The notes under the pieces are model-generated. The model saw only the letters and a list, made by a program, of their open reading frames with translations. It did not search any database and was not told where the DNA came from. A stretch of 34,395 nt of DNA from Saprospiraceae bacterium (GTDB lineage: Bacteria > Bacteroidota > Bacteroidia > Chitinophagales > Saprospiraceae). The stretch's first letter is position 1; the number at the start of each line of letters is the position of its first letter. The position numbers were made by a program, and so were the translations under genes. The stretch is taken from contig JANQRV010000368.1 in assembly GCA_028284395.1 (NCBI GenBank), positions 1 to 34,395 of the forward strand, given 5' to 3'. This document shows positions 34,142-34,395 of the stretch, piece after piece.

Positions 34142-34174
34142 TTGGGGGTGGGGGAAAAGGTTACCCTGGTGAGA

Positions 34175-34195
34175 AAAAAAAATTCAATTTTTTTT
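34175..34195. repeat. A/T-tract palindrome
   Basis: Eight A and two T are mirrored as two A and eight T around a single C, giving 10-bp complementary arms with a one-base centre. A purine-rich GGGGGTGGGGG lies just before it (34144-34154). Such tracts bend DNA or form slippery hairpins. They mark the edge of the palindrome array that follows. Confidence 0.5.
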
Positions 34196-34215
34196 CAACT
34201 ACTCCATTTTCGCCC

Positions 34216-34380
34216 CCTCCGAGGTTTGGTGTCTTATTGGCAATACACCTCCGAGGATGATTTATCTTGGGCGTATGCTTCCGCTTTGTTATGGTGGATT
34301 TGCTTATGGGATAAACCTCGGAGGAGATTTTGTTGGAGCTTGTTATCCCGACCTGCTGTTATAGACCTCCTCCGAGGTTT
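34216..34380. repeat. Array of CCTCCGAGG palindromic elements at the window edge
   Basis: CCTCCGAGG occurs at 34216-34224, 34248-34256 and 34369-34377, and in reverse orientation (CCTCGGAGG) at 34316-34324. The first and last copies continue with TTT. The reversed copy and the last form a perfect 13-bp inverted repeat, AAACCTCGGAGGA (34313-34325) against TCCTCCGAGGTTT (34368-34380), enclosing 42 bases. The spacers differ in length and sequence, so this is not a CRISPR array. REP-like palindromes mobilised by a RAYT-type transposase beyond the window are a possible explanation. Confidence 0.6.
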
Positions 34381-34395
34381 TTCCATGGTTAGGAG

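Noticed and set aside
34216..34380. Possible CRISPR array
   Set aside because: The repeat core is only 9-13 bases, occurs in both orientations, and spacing is irregular.
34243..34386. About 47-residue minus-strand ORF starting MEKPRRRS at the window edge
   Set aside because: It simply translates the palindromic CCTCGGAGG elements. It has no supporting signal and depends on repeat sequence.

Overview
The window looks like chromosomal DNA of a Bacteroidota bacterium, most likely from the Saprospiria/Lewinella-Haliscomenobacter side of the phylum. This rests on marker families: a TonB-dependent receptor end next to a DUF4249 lipoprotein, a PorP/SprF protein next to a very large secreted protein with a type IX (CHU_C, type B) sorting domain, AraC regulators with a multi-helix membrane half, and promoter-like TAnnTTTG -7 elements (with TTTG about 19-20 bp upstream) before several genes. 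The genus is inference. I see no rRNA, tRNA, CRISPR array or recognisable transposase.

Layout. 1-1307: end of a TonB receptor and its DUF4249 lipoprotein. 1329-1958: LysE-type exporter (minus). 2055-2164: a palindromic element and a promoter/operator. 2173-7629: PadR regulator and two MacB/FtsX-type permeases. 7630-9690 (minus): an S41 peptidase followed by a six-bladed PD40/TolB-like propeller gene broken by a frameshift. 9935-12313: third permease. 12329-15278 (minus): PadR and fourth permease. 15617-15973: DoxX-like membrane protein behind a palindromic operator. 15980-21032 (minus): a 1342-residue M43-type metalloprotease with five Ig-like repeats and a T9SS sorting domain, then PorP/SprF. 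21348-22746 (minus): two secreted NTF2-like proteins. 22824-25767 (minus): PadR and fifth permease. 26046-27659: Kef-type cation/proton antiporter. 27673-30315 (minus): VOC protein, AraC-type membrane regulator and acyl-CoA dehydrogenase. 30595-31369: decayed gene. 31650-33665: small AraC regulator divergent from an unrecognised 485-residue helical protein. 33680-34395: no long gene, but a minus-strand terminator, two short candidate ORFs and several palindromes, including an array of CCTCCGAGG elements running to the window edge.

The dominant theme is five large double-FtsX permeases with no ABC ATPase gene nearby. Three carry an extra N-terminal prefix domain of about 70 residues, and exactly those three follow their own PadR regulator (1-nt or 8-nt overlap, or a 7-nt gap). 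The two without the prefix have no PadR of their own. Each PadR promoter carries a different symmetric or repeated DNA element over its -7 region. The most testable points are this PadR/prefix-permease module, the split tricorn-like pair of PDZ-less S41 peptidase and frameshifted propeller (which has an in-phase A AAA AAC slippery heptamer), and the structured right end.
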